From: Niveispirillum sp943370215
GTDB taxonomy: Bacteria; Pseudomonadota; Alphaproteobacteria; Azospirillales; Azospirillaceae
Length of the DNA stretch: 64,000 bases
Assembly: GCA_943370215.1 (NCBI GenBank)
Contig: CALRQC020000013.1
Coordinates: 71,759-135,758 of the forward strand
Direction of reading: 5' to 3'
Below, one piece after another: positions 34,302 through 43,065 of this stretch (position 1 is the first letter of the stretch; each line of letters opens with the position of its first letter). The translations under genes were made by a program, and so were the position numbers. The notes under the pieces were generated by a model. The model made no database searches, was not told the DNA's origin, and worked only from the letters and a program-made list of their open reading frames with translations.

Positions 34302-35324
34302 TTACGCAGCCTGATCCAGAATATGCCCCACCGCCCCATCGGGGGGCAGGTGGTTGGCAACAAAATCCGCCACCGGAGCCAATAACGGGTGGCGGATGGC
34401 ATGGGCGAACTGGCCCCAGACGCGGGCCAGAAAGGCCAGTTGTTTACGGCTGCCGCCCAGGGCGCAAAGCTGGGCCACCCGGCCCAGAATGCGCGCATGG
34501 CGCATCGCCCCCATCACGGCATAGCTGGCGTTGAACGCATCGGATTCAACCCCCGACCGGGCATCCAGGTAACGCGTGCGCATGGCGGCCTGAATGTCCG
34601 GGGGCACATCGCGCCTGGCATCTTCCAGCAGCGACAACAGGTCATAGCTGACCGGGCCAATGCCGGCATCCTGCACATCCAGCAAGCCGCAGGCCCGCAC
34701 ACCCGCGCGGGCCGGTAGCAGCATCAGGTTGCCGGGATGGTAATCCCGCAGCAGCAGGCTGACCGGCAGCCGGCCCAGCACCCCTTCCAGCACCGCCCGC
34801 CATGCCGCATCCAGCGCCGCCCGCGCCGCGTCCCCCAGCGGCTGACCGGCAGCCTGGAAATAGGCATCGCCGAACAGGCCAACCTGGGCGCTGAACAGGG
34901 CCAGATCATAGCGGGGCAGGCCCGCCGTCCCCGGCTGATCCAGGTGAAAACGATCATGCAGATGGATCAGCACATCGGTGGCCAGCCGGTAGAGCGGTCC
35001 GGGATCGGCCCCGCCTTCCAGCAGTTTGGCGAAACTGTCATCGCCAAAATCTTCCAGCAGCAGCAGGCCCTGATCCGGTGTGGCGGCATAGGGTTCCGGG
35101 GCGGACAGGCCGCATTCCCGCAGCAGGGCACAAACCTGCATGAAGGGCGGCACCTGTGCCGCCCCGGCGCCTTCCGCATCCATCAGGATGGCGCTGGGCG
35201 GTGCCGCCCCCTGCCGGGTCAGCCGTTCATAACGGCGGGTGGACCAGTCGGCCCCCATGGGAAGGCGTGTCGTCCCGCCCCAGCCGGCCCCCGCCAGCAA
35301 GGTGATGATCTGGCTTTCGCGCAT
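34302..35324 (-). CDS. amgK: Anomeric MurNAc/GlcNAc kinase-like phosphotransferase
   Basis: 340-aa phosphotransferase of the choline/aminoglycoside kinase fold: LLLLEDFGDDSF, LLRDYHPGNLMLLP (Brenner-type catalytic HxxNxxLL variant) and GLLDVQDAGIGPVSYDLLSLLEDAR (Asp of the DFG-like metal site). AmgK phosphorylates the anomeric carbon of MurNAc; the adjoining murU supports that over aminoglycoside resistance. The start ATG at 35324 shares a base with the tsaE stop (TGATG); a GTG at 35327 is in frame. Confidence 0.85.
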   Translation of the reverse strand: MRESQIITLLAGAGWGGTTRLPMGADWSTRRYERLTRQGAAPPSAILMDAEGAGAAQVPPFMQVCALLRECGLSAPEPYAATPDQGLLLLEDFGDDSFAKLLEGGADPGPLYRLATDVLIHLHDRFHLDQPGTAGLPRYDLALFSAQVGLFGDAYFQAAGQPLGDAARAALDAAWRAVLEGVLGRLPVSLLLRDYHPGNLMLLPARAGVRACGLLDVQDAGIGPVSYDLLSLLEDARRDVPPDIQAAMRTRYLDARSGVESDAFNASYAVMGAMRHARILGRVAQLCALGGSRKQLAFLARVWGQFAHAIRHPLLAPVADFVANHLPPDGAVGHILDQAA

Positions 35325-35782
35325 CACGCCATCCCCGCCAGCCGGCCTTCCCAGCGCCCGCGCCCGGTCAGCACAGCGCGGCGGCTGGCGGGACCGGTGA
35401 TATTGATGTCAATATCCAGCCGGTCGGCGGGCAGCAGCCGGCCCAGCCGGTCCGGCCATTCCACCAGGGCACAATCCTGCAACGCCTCCTCCCAGCCCAG
35501 TTCCACCACCTCCGCCGGGTCGGTCAGCCGGTACAGGTCGAAATGCCAGAGCGGTGGGGACAGGTGATCGTACTGCTGCACCAGGGTGAAGGTGGGGCTG
35601 GGCACCTCCTCTGCCGGGTTATCAGCCAGATGGCGGATCAGCGCCCGGCAGAAGGCGGTTTTGCCCGCCCCCAGATCACCCCGCAGGGCCAGCACATCGC
35701 CGCTGCGCAGCCACCCGGCCACGGTCGCGGCCAGGGCCGCCGTGGCATCTTCATCGGCAAGATCGAAAACAAGGCTGGTCAT
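35324..35782 (-). CDS. tsaE: tRNA t6A synthesis ATPase TsaE
   Basis: 152-aa P-loop ATPase needed with TsaB and TsaD for threonylcarbamoyladenosine on tRNAs reading ANN codons. Walker A reads GDLGAGKTAF, then VPSPTFTLVQQY, WHFDLYRL and GWEEAL. The ATG at 35782 gives the normal length; the frame open to 35935 adds 51 residues with no match. First gene of a tight tsaE-amgK-murU-addB run. Confidence 0.95.
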   Translation of the reverse strand: MTSLVFDLADEDATAALAATVAGWLRSGDVLALRGDLGAGKTAFCRALIRHLADNPAEEVPSPTFTLVQQYDHLSPPLWHFDLYRLTDPAEVVELGWEEALQDCALVEWPDRLGRLLPADRLDIDINITGPASRRAVLTGRGRWEGRLAGMA

Positions 35783-35958
35783 GGGGCCTGCGAATGAACC
35801 AAACGGATTGCGTGTCGAATGGGAGTCTATCCCAACTTCATGACGCTTTGGAATGGCTGGTTCCGTTTGCCATCCAGACATTGCGGGGCTTGCCAAGCCA
35901 GGGGAAAGGGGGCACCTAGACCGGCGATCATTCACCGGTTGCCGGAAAGTGTGCGCCC

Positions 35959-36981
35959 ATGTCCGATACCCAGAACCGCCATTCCACCGATGTTGTCATT
36001 ATCGGCGCCGGGCCCGTCGGCCTGTTCGCCGTGTTTGAATGCGGCATGTTGAAGATGCGCACCCATGTGGTGGATGCGCTGGATATGCTGGGCGGGCAAT
36101 GCACGGCGCTTTACCCGGAAAAGCCGATCTATGACATTCCCGCCCACCCCTCCATCGATGGGGCCGACCTGATCGACCGGCTGGCCGAACAGGCCGCCCC
36201 CTTCAACCCCACCTATCATCTGGGCCAGCAGGTCACCACCCTGACCCGTGAAGGCGAAGGCTGGCTGGTCGGCACCGACAAAGGTACGGTGATTGAGGCC
36301 AAGGCGGTGATCATCGCCGCCGGTGTGGGTGCCTTCGGCCCTAACAAGCCGCCGCTGGACGGTCTGGAACAGTATGAGGGTTCCGGCGTCTTCTACATGG
36401 TGAAGCGCCGGGCTGATTTCGCCGGCAAGCGCGTGGTGATCGCCGGCGGCGGCGACAGCGCGGTGGACTGGGCCAATTCCCTGTCAGAGGAGGCGGAAAA
36501 GGTGATGGTGGTGCATCGCCGCCCGAAATTCCGCGCAGCACCCGAAAGCGTGTCACGCATGGATGCGCTGATCGCATCGGGCAAGATCGAACTGGTGGTG
36601 CCCTATCAGCTTTCCGGGCTGGAAGGGGTGGGGGGCAAGCTGACCGGCGTGCGGGTGGCCGACCTGGACGATAACGAAAAGGTGCTGGACGCCGATGTGC
36701 TGCTGCCCTTCTTCGGGCTGGCGATGAATCTGGGCCCCATCGCCGATTGGGGGCTGGAGATGGAAAAGGGCCATATCGCGGTCGATCAGCGCACGCTGGC
36801 GACATCGGCCCCTGGCATCCATGCCATTGGCGATATCGCCAATTATCCCGGCAAGCTGAAGCTGATCCTATGCGGTTTCGCCGAGGCCGCCATGGCGGCC
36901 CACGCCATCCATCCGCGCGTTCACCCGGATGTGGCCCTGCATTTTGAATATTCCACCAGCAAGGGCAAGCCCGGTGCCTGA
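35959..36981 (+). CDS. Thioredoxin-reductase-like ferredoxin/flavodoxin-NADP+ reductase
   Basis: 340-aa FAD enzyme of the YumC/TRLF type: N-terminal FAD loop IGAGPVGL, NADP loop VIAGGGDSAVDW, and C-terminal IHAIGDIANY. It lacks the CxxC pair of thioredoxin reductase, which marks ferredoxin-NADP reductases of this group. It would pass electrons between NADPH and ferredoxin or flavodoxin. Monocistronic by context; a strong terminator follows. Confidence 0.9.
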   Translation: MSDTQNRHSTDVVIIGAGPVGLFAVFECGMLKMRTHVVDALDMLGGQCTALYPEKPIYDIPAHPSIDGADLIDRLAEQAAPFNPTYHLGQQVTTLTREGEGWLVGTDKGTVIEAKAVIIAAGVGAFGPNKPPLDGLEQYEGSGVFYMVKRRADFAGKRVVIAGGGDSAVDWANSLSEEAEKVMVVHRRPKFRAAPESVSRMDALIASGKIELVVPYQLSGLEGVGGKLTGVRVADLDDNEKVLDADVLLPFFGLAMNLGPIADWGLEMEKGHIAVDQRTLATSAPGIHAIGDIANYPGKLKLILCGFAEAAMAAHAIHPRVHPDVALHFEYSTSKGKPGA

Positions 36982-36989
36982 TAGAAAAA

Positions 36990-37020
36990 GGCCCGCGCGG
37001 GGGCGTTCCCTGCGCGGGCC
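36990..37020 (+). terminator. Terminator after the FNR gene
   Basis: Arms GGCCCGCGC/GCGCGGGCC with a 13-nt loop, then TTCGGTCTTT. Confidence 0.75.
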
Positions 37021-37078
37021 TTCGGTCTTTGGAATCGGGCCTTGAAACGCCGTACCTGTCCGGTTTTATCGCCCGGTA

Positions 37079-37318
37079 TCAGGCGGTGATGTTCACAAAG
37101 CTGCCACGGGTACGGCCGGACTGCACAGCCTCCTGCCGCTCATTCTCCGTCGGCGCGGTGTTCTGCACGCTCTCCCGGCTTTCTTCCGCCGGGTTGCTGC
37201 TATTGTCCTGCTGGGCAGCGTTCACCGCCGGTACCCGGCTGCCACCATCCGAGGAGCGGACGGTCGGGCTTTGGGATACCGCCTGGGACGCATATGCAGA
37301 AATACCGCTGATCGCCAT
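37079..37318 (-). CDS. Small Ser/Gln-rich protein of unknown function
   Basis: 79 aa beginning MAISGISAYASQAV, then Ser/Asn/Glu/Gln-rich and likely disordered. The start has GAGGTG four to five bases upstream; an earlier in-frame start at 37372 lacks it. No signal peptide, motif or neighbour suggests a role. Confidence 0.6.
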   Translation of the reverse strand: MAISGISAYASQAVSQSPTVRSSDGGSRVPAVNAAQQDNSSNPAEESRESVQNTAPTENERQEAVQSGRTRGSFVNITA

Positions 37319-37522
37319 CACACACCTCACTGGGCCTGTGGATAAGATAGGATCGACCAGCCTCCGCGTCAATCGCGCCGATAGGATAGGCGACCCCGCG
37401 CCCCATGCATTGCTGCGGCACCTCCGTCAGTGGTCCGGTGCCGGTGCTTTGCATTGGCCGTTTCTTCACCCCAGATATCGGGCATGATGGCCTATGTACC
37501 TGATCAACCAAGGATCGCTGTG

Positions 37523-37951
37523 ATGATCAACCTGTTGCTGAACCTGTTGTGGGTGTTTTTGTTCGGCTTTGCCGCAGCACTGGGCTGGCTGACGGCGGCG
37601 CTGTTCATGGTCATCACCATTGTCGGCATCCCCTGGGCGCGGGCGGCGGTGAATATCGCCATCTTCATGCTCTGGCCCTTTGGCCGGGTGGCGGTGGACC
37701 GGGCCGACCTGACCGGGCGGGGGGATCTGGGCACCAGCCCGCTGGGCACCATCGGCAATATCATCTGGTTCATCTTTGCCGGCATCTGGCTGGCGCTGGG
37801 GCATCTGCTGCTGGGGCTGGGTTTCTGCCTCACCATCATCGGCATTCCCTTCGGCTTTCAGCATTTCAAATTTGCCGGGCTGGCCCTGGCCCCCATCGGC
37901 AAGACCATTGTTGACCGCGAAGTGGCCGACGCCATGTATGGGCGGCGGTAA
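37523..37951 (+). CDS. YccF/DUF307 family inner-membrane protein
   Basis: 142 aa with paired hydrophobic segments. The family repeats are clear: NLLWVFLFGF, TIVGIPWARAAVNIAIF and the second copy NIIWFIFAGIWLALGHLL, TIIGIPFGFQHFKFAGLALAP. Function unknown. Start at 37523 with AAGGA eight bases upstream; earlier in-frame starts lack a site. A repeat and hairpins separate it from the convergent patatin gene. Confidence 0.9.
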   Translation: MINLLLNLLWVFLFGFAAALGWLTAALFMVITIVGIPWARAAVNIAIFMLWPFGRVAVDRADLTGRGDLGTSPLGTIGNIIWFIFAGIWLALGHLLLGLGFCLTIIGIPFGFQHFKFAGLALAPIGKTIVDREVADAMYGRR

Positions 37952-37970
37952 AAAAACCTCATTATTCCAA

Positions 37971-38050
37971 TCTCCCTCATGCGCCGGGCGGCGGCATCCG
38001 CCGCCTTGGCTTGCGGCACCACGTGGTGCCGGGCTGGCAGTCGCCAGCCT
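37971..38050 (-). repeat. Palindrome-rich intergenic repeat, copy 2
   Basis: Inverted relative to copy 1: CCCTCATGCGCCGGGCGGCGGCATCCGCCGCC..., then the 18-bp palindrome on CACCACGTGGTG (38014-38031), then CTGGCAGTCGCCAG. Lies between the convergent YccF and patatin genes, with a hairpin on the right side. Confidence 0.85.
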
Positions 38051-38086
38051 CCAATCCACCTAAAGATCAACCTTTAGGTGGATTGG
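38051..38086. terminator. 15-bp hairpin before the patatin stop
   Basis: Perfect arms CCAATCCACCTAAAG/CTTTAGGTGGATTGG, 6-nt loop, 2 bp beyond the patatin stop. Its sequence differs from the hairpins of the other copies. Confidence 0.75.
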
Positions 38087-38088
38087 TA

Positions 38089-39144
38089 TTATTCCAGCAG
38101 GTCAGCGGCATTGCCCTTGGCCAGCATGTCCGCCCAGGCATCGGCCAGCCGGTCGGTTTCCGCCACCACATGCCGCCAGTAACGCTGACGCTCTGCCGTG
38201 GGCAGGCGGTTGAAATCCCCCCGGTCGGGGATTTTGCCATAGGGCAGGCGGCCGATGAAATCATCCGACGGGCAGATCAACAGGGTGCGGGACAGGCTGG
38301 CCGCCCCCGGCCGGCGCCAGCGCAAAGCCTTGTCGTACCAGCCGGGCACCAGCCGGGGGCCGAAATGCGGGTACAAAACCAGCCCCGGCGCTGCCCAGGC
38401 GATATCCAGATGGTAATCGATGATGCCGCCATCCAGATAAAGCCCTGGCTTGGCCCCCACCAGATCGACCACCCCGTCAAAGACAAAGGGCACGGCGGAG
38501 GAGGCCAGCAGGCCCGGCAGCAGATTGTCCGCCGTCAGGGCCACCGCCTGGGTGGGAAAGGGCGTGGTCAGGCTGAAGGGCGGCGGGCTGCGCCGGTCAT
38601 GCAGCACGGTGCGTTCGAAGAACAGGCCCAGTGACCGCCGGCTGACCGCGTTGGCCAGCCCCGCCGCCCCCAGCCCCAGGCCCAACCCCGTGCGGCTGCC
38701 CGGCCGGATCATGCCGCGCCCGCGCACGGCCAGGATGCTGGCCCGCATGAACGGATGATTCAGCATTGCGGCCACCCCGTCGGTGCCGAAAATGGTGGCC
38801 AGGAAATCCCGGCAATGGTCGGTCAGTTCGGCAGCGCTCACCGGCGGTTCCACCGCATAATCCAGATAGACCTGTTCGAATCGGCGACAGGCGGCCACCG
38901 GGTCCGGCTGGGCCAGACAGGCAAAGCGCCAGGTGCCGATGGAACTGCCCACCATATGCAGCGGTCGGGTGCGCCCCTGAAACCAATGGCCGAACAGGGC
39001 CTGGTCCAGCCGGGTCAGCGCCAGCCATTTCGCCCCGCCCGACGCGCCGGCGACAATATCGAACAGATCCTCATGCAGCCCTTCGGCACGGATACGGGCG
39101 GCGGCTTCCGGGCCGGCGATCAGGCGGAGGGGGGAAGGCGGCAT
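38089..39144 (-). CDS. Patatin-like phospholipase
   Basis: 351-aa patatin-like acyl hydrolase. The Gly-rich oxyanion segment GASGGAKW and nucleophile motif GSSIGTW (GxSxG) are near the N-terminus; the catalytic Asp lies in DGGIIDYH. No signal peptide. Likely hydrolyses acyl esters of phospholipids or related lipids; whether it is a toxin-like effector or a housekeeping lipase cannot be judged. Confidence 0.85.
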   Translation of the reverse strand: MPPSPLRLIAGPEAAARIRAEGLHEDLFDIVAGASGGAKWLALTRLDQALFGHWFQGRTRPLHMVGSSIGTWRFACLAQPDPVAACRRFEQVYLDYAVEPPVSAAELTDHCRDFLATIFGTDGVAAMLNHPFMRASILAVRGRGMIRPGSRTGLGLGLGAAGLANAVSRRSLGLFFERTVLHDRRSPPPFSLTTPFPTQAVALTADNLLPGLLASSAVPFVFDGVVDLVGAKPGLYLDGGIIDYHLDIAWAAPGLVLYPHFGPRLVPGWYDKALRWRRPGAASLSRTLLICPSDDFIGRLPYGKIPDRGDFNRLPTAERQRYWRHVVAETDRLADAWADMLAKGNAADLLE

Positions 39145-39268
39145 GGGGCGGGTCCGGTCTCAACCTCAAGGGAACGCGGCGGTCGGCATCTATTGACGTC
39201 ACCCGCCGCCCCATGGTGATAGTGCGCCCAACCTTCCCCGACAATATGGACACCGAGGGCGGACCCCC

Positions 39269-40108
39269 ATGTTCAACATCGCCACCGTGGATTTCCAGGC
39301 ACCCGATGCCGCCGAACAGTTCGTGCGTTCCATGCATGAAACCGGCTTCGCCGTGCTGCGCAACCATCCCATCGATACCGGCCTGATCGGCGACCTGTAC
39401 AAGGTCTGGGCCGATTTCTTCGCCGGGGATGGCAAGCATGACTATACGTTCGACCCGCAGTTCCAGGATGGCTATTTCCCCTTCAAGTCGGAAAATGCCA
39501 AGGACAGTGCGGTCAAGGATCTGAAGGAATTCTACCATGTCTACCCCGCCCGCCGGCTGCCGCCGGGGGTGGAGGATGCCACGCACCGCATGTATGACGA
39601 TCTGCGGGGCCTGGGCGACCGGCTGCTGGGCTGGATTCAAGATCAGGTACCGGGGGCCGTGCGCGACAGCTTCTTTGAACCGCTGCCGGGCATGATGGAA
39701 GGGTCTGACCGGTCGCTGTTCCGCATCCTGCATTACCCGCCCATTGGTGAAGGCTATGAGCCGGGGGCTGTGCGCGCAGCGGCGCATGAGGATATCAACC
39801 TGATCACCTTGCTGGTGACCGGTTCGGAACCCGGCCTGCAGGCCCAGGATACGGCCGGCAACTGGCATGATGTGCCGTGCGATGCTGGGATGATTGCCGT
39901 CAATGGTGGCGACATGCTGAAGCTGGCGTCGGGCAATTACATCCCGGCCACGCCGCACCGGGTGGTGAACCCGCCGCCGGAACATAATGTCTCGCGCTAT
40001 TCGATGCCGATGTTCCTGCATCCGCGCGCCAATGTTCGCCTGTCGGCGGAACTGACGGCGGGGGAATTCCTGGACCAGCGCCTGCGCGAAATCGGCCTGA
40101 AGAAGTAA
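39269..40108 (+). CDS. Isopenicillin-N-synthase-type 2OG-Fe(II) oxygenase
   Basis: 279-aa non-haem iron dioxygenase. Metal ligands: HxD in AAHEDINLITLL and the distal His in PATPHRVVNP; the 2-oxoglutarate Arg is in SRYSMPMFLHP. N-terminal DFQAPDAAEQ and GFAVLRNH match the DIOX_N region. Substrate unknown. No biosynthetic cluster surrounds it. GAGG about ten bases before the ATG. Confidence 0.85.
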   Translation: MFNIATVDFQAPDAAEQFVRSMHETGFAVLRNHPIDTGLIGDLYKVWADFFAGDGKHDYTFDPQFQDGYFPFKSENAKDSAVKDLKEFYHVYPARRLPPGVEDATHRMYDDLRGLGDRLLGWIQDQVPGAVRDSFFEPLPGMMEGSDRSLFRILHYPPIGEGYEPGAVRAAAHEDINLITLLVTGSEPGLQAQDTAGNWHDVPCDAGMIAVNGGDMLKLASGNYIPATPHRVVNPPPEHNVSRYSMPMFLHPRANVRLSAELTAGEFLDQRLREIGLKK

Positions 40109-40147
40109 TACCAAACCCCGGTGAGGAGAAGTCACCGGGGTTTGGTA
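40109..40147. terminator. 16-bp hairpin after the 2OG oxygenase gene
   Basis: Perfect arms TACCAAACCCCGGTGA/TCACCGGGGTTTGGTA, 7-nt loop, starting at the base after the stop. Confidence 0.8.
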
Positions 40148-40149
40148 CG

Positions 40150-40220
40150 GCGCGATCGCCACCACGTGGCACGTGGCACGTGAAGCCAGCGCCAAACGGC
40201 GTTGGCGCCAGCGCTTGAGG
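40150..40220 (+). repeat. Palindrome-rich intergenic repeat, copy 3 (variant)
   Basis: Starts CGCGATCGCCACCACGTGG, with CACGTGGCACGTGGCACGTG in place of the single CACCACGTGGTG palindrome, then AAGCCAGCGCC, an inverted repeat GCGCCAA/TTGGCGC and the shared end AGCGCTTGAGG. Same order of blocks as copy 1, with diverged stems. Between convergent genes. Confidence 0.65.
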
Positions 40221-40244
40221 CCGGTGATCGGTTGCGATCACCGG
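40221..40244. terminator. Hairpin on the mutS side of repeat copy 3
   Basis: CCGGTGATC/GATCACCGG, 6-nt loop. It abuts the repeat core. Confidence 0.5.
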
Positions 40245-40266
40245 GACAGGGGATCAGGCTTGAATC

Positions 40267-40295
40267 CCAAGGGGCGGTGGATTACCGCCCCTTGG
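40267..40295 (-). terminator. Terminator overlapping the mutS stop codon
   Basis: CCAAGGGGCGGT/ACCGCCCCTTGG, 5-nt loop; the mutS stop (complement of 40282-40284) is inside it. Confidence 0.6.
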
Positions 40296-43041
40296 CCTCT
40301 GCCAACAATGTGCGCAGCCGATACAACGCATCCAGCGCCTGACGGGGCGTCAACTCATCCGGGTTCACCTCCCGCAATGCCGCTTCCACCGCCGATGGTT
40401 CGGCCGTCGTGACCTCCGGTGCCGGGGCCGGCCGCATGTTCAGGGCGGCAAACAACGGCAGATCGTCGGCCAGCCGGGCGGCGGCACTGGCCTGATCGCC
40501 CTTCTCCAGGATTTTCAGCACCTGTTCGGCCCGCTGGATCACCGCCGGGGGCAGGCCCGCCAGCCGGGCGACATGGATGCCATAGGACCGGTCGGCGGCA
40601 CCGGCCGCCACCTCATGCAGGAACACCACTTCGCCGCGCCATTCCTTGATCCGCATCGTGTGGCAGGAAAGCTCGGCCAGTTTGGCGGCCAACGCCGTCA
40701 ATTCGTGATAATGGGTGGCGAACAGGCCCCGGCAGCGCGCCACCTCATGCAGATGTTCCACACAGGCCCAGGCGATGGAAAGCCCGTCAAAGGTGGCCGT
40801 GCCGCGCCCGATCTCGTCCAGAATCACCAGCGACCGGCGGGTCGCCTGGTTCAGGATGGTGGCCGTCTCCACCATCTCCACCATGAAGGTGGAACGGCCG
40901 CGCGCCAGATCGTCCGCCGCGCCGACGCGGCTGAACAGCTTGTCCACCACGCCGATATGCGCGCTGGCAGCGGGCACATAGGCCCCCATCTGCGCCAGCA
41001 CGGCGATCAGCGCATTCTGGCGCAGGAAGGTGGATTTACCGGCCATGTTGGGACCGGTCAGCAGCCATAGGCGCTGGCCGGGTGACAGGCCGCAATCATT
41101 GGCGACAAAGGCCCCGCCGCCCTGTTCGGCCAGCGCCTCTTCCACCACCGGATGCCGGCCGCCGCTGATCTCAAAGGTCAGGTCATCGGTCAGGTGTGGG
41201 CGGCACCAGTGGCGGTCGACCGCCAGTTCAGCCAGGGCTGCCGTCACATCCAGCGTGGCGAGCGCGCGGGCGGTGGCGGCGATGAAATCGGCCTTGGCCA
41301 CCAGTTCGGCCACCAGCTTGGCGAACAGGTCCAGTTCCAGCGCCAGCGCCCGGTCACCGGCTTCCGCCACCTTGCGTTCCAGTTCCGACAGGGCCACGGT
41401 GGTGAAGCGTACCGCCCCCGCCATGGTCTGGCGGTGGATGAAATCGGCCCGGTGCTTTTCCGACATCAGCTTGTCGGCATGGGTGGCCGTGACTTCGATA
41501 TAATAGCCCAGCACGTTATTGTGCCGAATCTTCAGGGACTGGATGCCCGTCTGGTCGGCATATTGCGCCTGCAGCCCGGCAATATGCCGGCGGCTGTCAT
41601 CACGCAGCCCCTTCAATTCATCCAGGGGGGCGGAATATCCCGCCGCGATGAAACCGCCATCACGGGCCAGCAGCGGCAGTTCCGGCCCCAATGCCTGGGA
41701 CAGCAGGTCGATCAGCGCTTCATGATCGGCCCCGGTTCCCCCCAACAGCCCATCGGCGACGCGGGCCAAACCTTCCGGCAGCGGCCCGGCATCGCCATAG
41801 GCCAGCCGCCCCCGGATGGCCACGGCGCGGGCCAGACCGTCGCGGATATTGGCCAGATCGCGCGGGCTGCCACGATCCAGCGTCAGGCGGGACAGGGCAC
41901 GCTCCATATCGGGTGTTTGGCCCAGTTCGGCGCGGATATCCAGGCGCAGATGCGATTGTTCGACCAGCAGCGACACCATGTCCAACCGGCGGGCGATGCG
42001 TGCCGGATCGGTCAACGGCGCTGAAAGCCGGGCTGAAAGCAGGCGCGCACCGGAACCGGTCACGCTTCGGTCGATGGCGGCCAGCAGGCTGCCGCGTCGG
42101 TCGCCGGTCATGGTGCGGGTCAGTTCCAGGTTGCGGCGGGTAGCGGGATCGATTTCCAGCACCTGCCCCGCCCCCTGCCGGCGCGGCGTGTCAAAGCGCG
42201 GCAGCCGGCCCTTCTGGGTCAGTTCGACATAATCGACCAGGGCACCGGCCGCCGCCACCTCGGCCCGGGTGAAGGCGCCGAACGCATCCAGCGTGCCGAC
42301 GCCATAGAGCGACAACAGGCGCTGGCGGCCATTTTCGCTGTCGAACCGTGCATTGGGCTGAATGGTCAGCCGGTTGCGCCATTCCGCCCAGACGGGTTCC
42401 AGTTCGTCCGCCTGGAACAGCCGTTCGGGCAACAGCACCTCTCCCGGTGCCAGCCTTGCCAGGGCGGCCCCCAGCCCGGCGCGTTCCACCGGGGCCAGGG
42501 TCAGCTCGCCCGTGGACAGGTCCAGCCAGGCCAACCCGGCCTCGCCACCGGCCTCTGCCAATGCCGCCAGATAATTATTGGACCGGGCATCCAGCAACCC
42601 ATCCTCGGTGATGGTGCCGGGGGTGACGACGCGCACCACCTCCCGCCGGACGACGGATTTGGAGCCGCGCTTCTTTGCCTCTGCCGGATCTTCCGTCTGT
42701 TCGCAGATGGCGACACGGAAACCCTGGCGGATCAGCCGCAGCAGATATTGTTCATGGGAATGCACCGGCACGCCGCACATGGGGATTTCCTCCCCCTGAT
42801 GCTGGCCGCGCTTGGTGAGCGTGATGTCGAGCGCTGCTGATGCCTGCACGGCATCGTCAAAGAACAGCTCGTAAAAATCGCCCATGCGATAGAAGAGCAG
42901 CGAACCCGGATGCTGCCCCTTGATGTCCAGATACTGGACCATCATCGGGGAAACGGGGCTGGCGGCGGCGGGGGCGGCGGCTGGGCTGGTCTGTCGCACT
43001 GGGGTCTGGGTCCGTCGGATGCCGGGGCGGAAAGGCGCCAA
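40282..43041 (-). CDS. mutS: DNA mismatch repair protein MutS
   Basis: 919 aa. Mismatch-binding N-terminus with the Phe-X-Glu motif (RMGDFYELFFDDA), connector and lever domains, and the ABC-type ATPase at the C-terminus: Walker A TGPNMAGKSTFLRQ, Walker B LVILDEIGRGTATFDG. The start is uncertain: the 43041 codon is TTG; a GTG at 42999 and ATGs near 42945 also fit, the extra N-terminal residues being Ala/Pro-rich. mutL is not in the window. Confidence 0.96.
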   Translation of the reverse strand: MAPFRPGIRRTQTPVRQTSPAAAPAAASPVSPMMVQYLDIKGQHPGSLLFYRMGDFYELFFDDAVQASAALDITLTKRGQHQGEEIPMCGVPVHSHEQYLLRLIRQGFRVAICEQTEDPAEAKKRGSKSVVRREVVRVVTPGTITEDGLLDARSNNYLAALAEAGGEAGLAWLDLSTGELTLAPVERAGLGAALARLAPGEVLLPERLFQADELEPVWAEWRNRLTIQPNARFDSENGRQRLLSLYGVGTLDAFGAFTRAEVAAAGALVDYVELTQKGRLPRFDTPRRQGAGQVLEIDPATRRNLELTRTMTGDRRGSLLAAIDRSVTGSGARLLSARLSAPLTDPARIARRLDMVSLLVEQSHLRLDIRAELGQTPDMERALSRLTLDRGSPRDLANIRDGLARAVAIRGRLAYGDAGPLPEGLARVADGLLGGTGADHEALIDLLSQALGPELPLLARDGGFIAAGYSAPLDELKGLRDDSRRHIAGLQAQYADQTGIQSLKIRHNNVLGYYIEVTATHADKLMSEKHRADFIHRQTMAGAVRFTTVALSELERKVAEAGDRALALELDLFAKLVAELVAKADFIAATARALATLDVTAALAELAVDRHWCRPHLTDDLTFEISGGRHPVVEEALAEQGGGAFVANDCGLSPGQRLWLLTGPNMAGKSTFLRQNALIAVLAQMGAYVPAASAHIGVVDKLFSRVGAADDLARGRSTFMVEMVETATILNQATRRSLVILDEIGRGTATFDGLSIAWACVEHLHEVARCRGLFATHYHELTALAAKLAELSCHTMRIKEWRGEVVFLHEVAAGAADRSYGIHVARLAGLPPAVIQRAEQVLKILEKGDQASAAARLADDLPLFAALNMRPAPAPEVTTAEPSAVEAALREVNPDELTPRQALDALYRLRTLLAEAKGR

Positions 43042-43065
43042 CCTAGCATCGCAGACGGGCCCGCT

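Noticed and set aside
34302..35324. Aminoglycoside resistance gene
   Set aside because: The phosphotransferase fold matches, but the tsaE and murU neighbours show AmgK of the peptidoglycan-recycling pathway.
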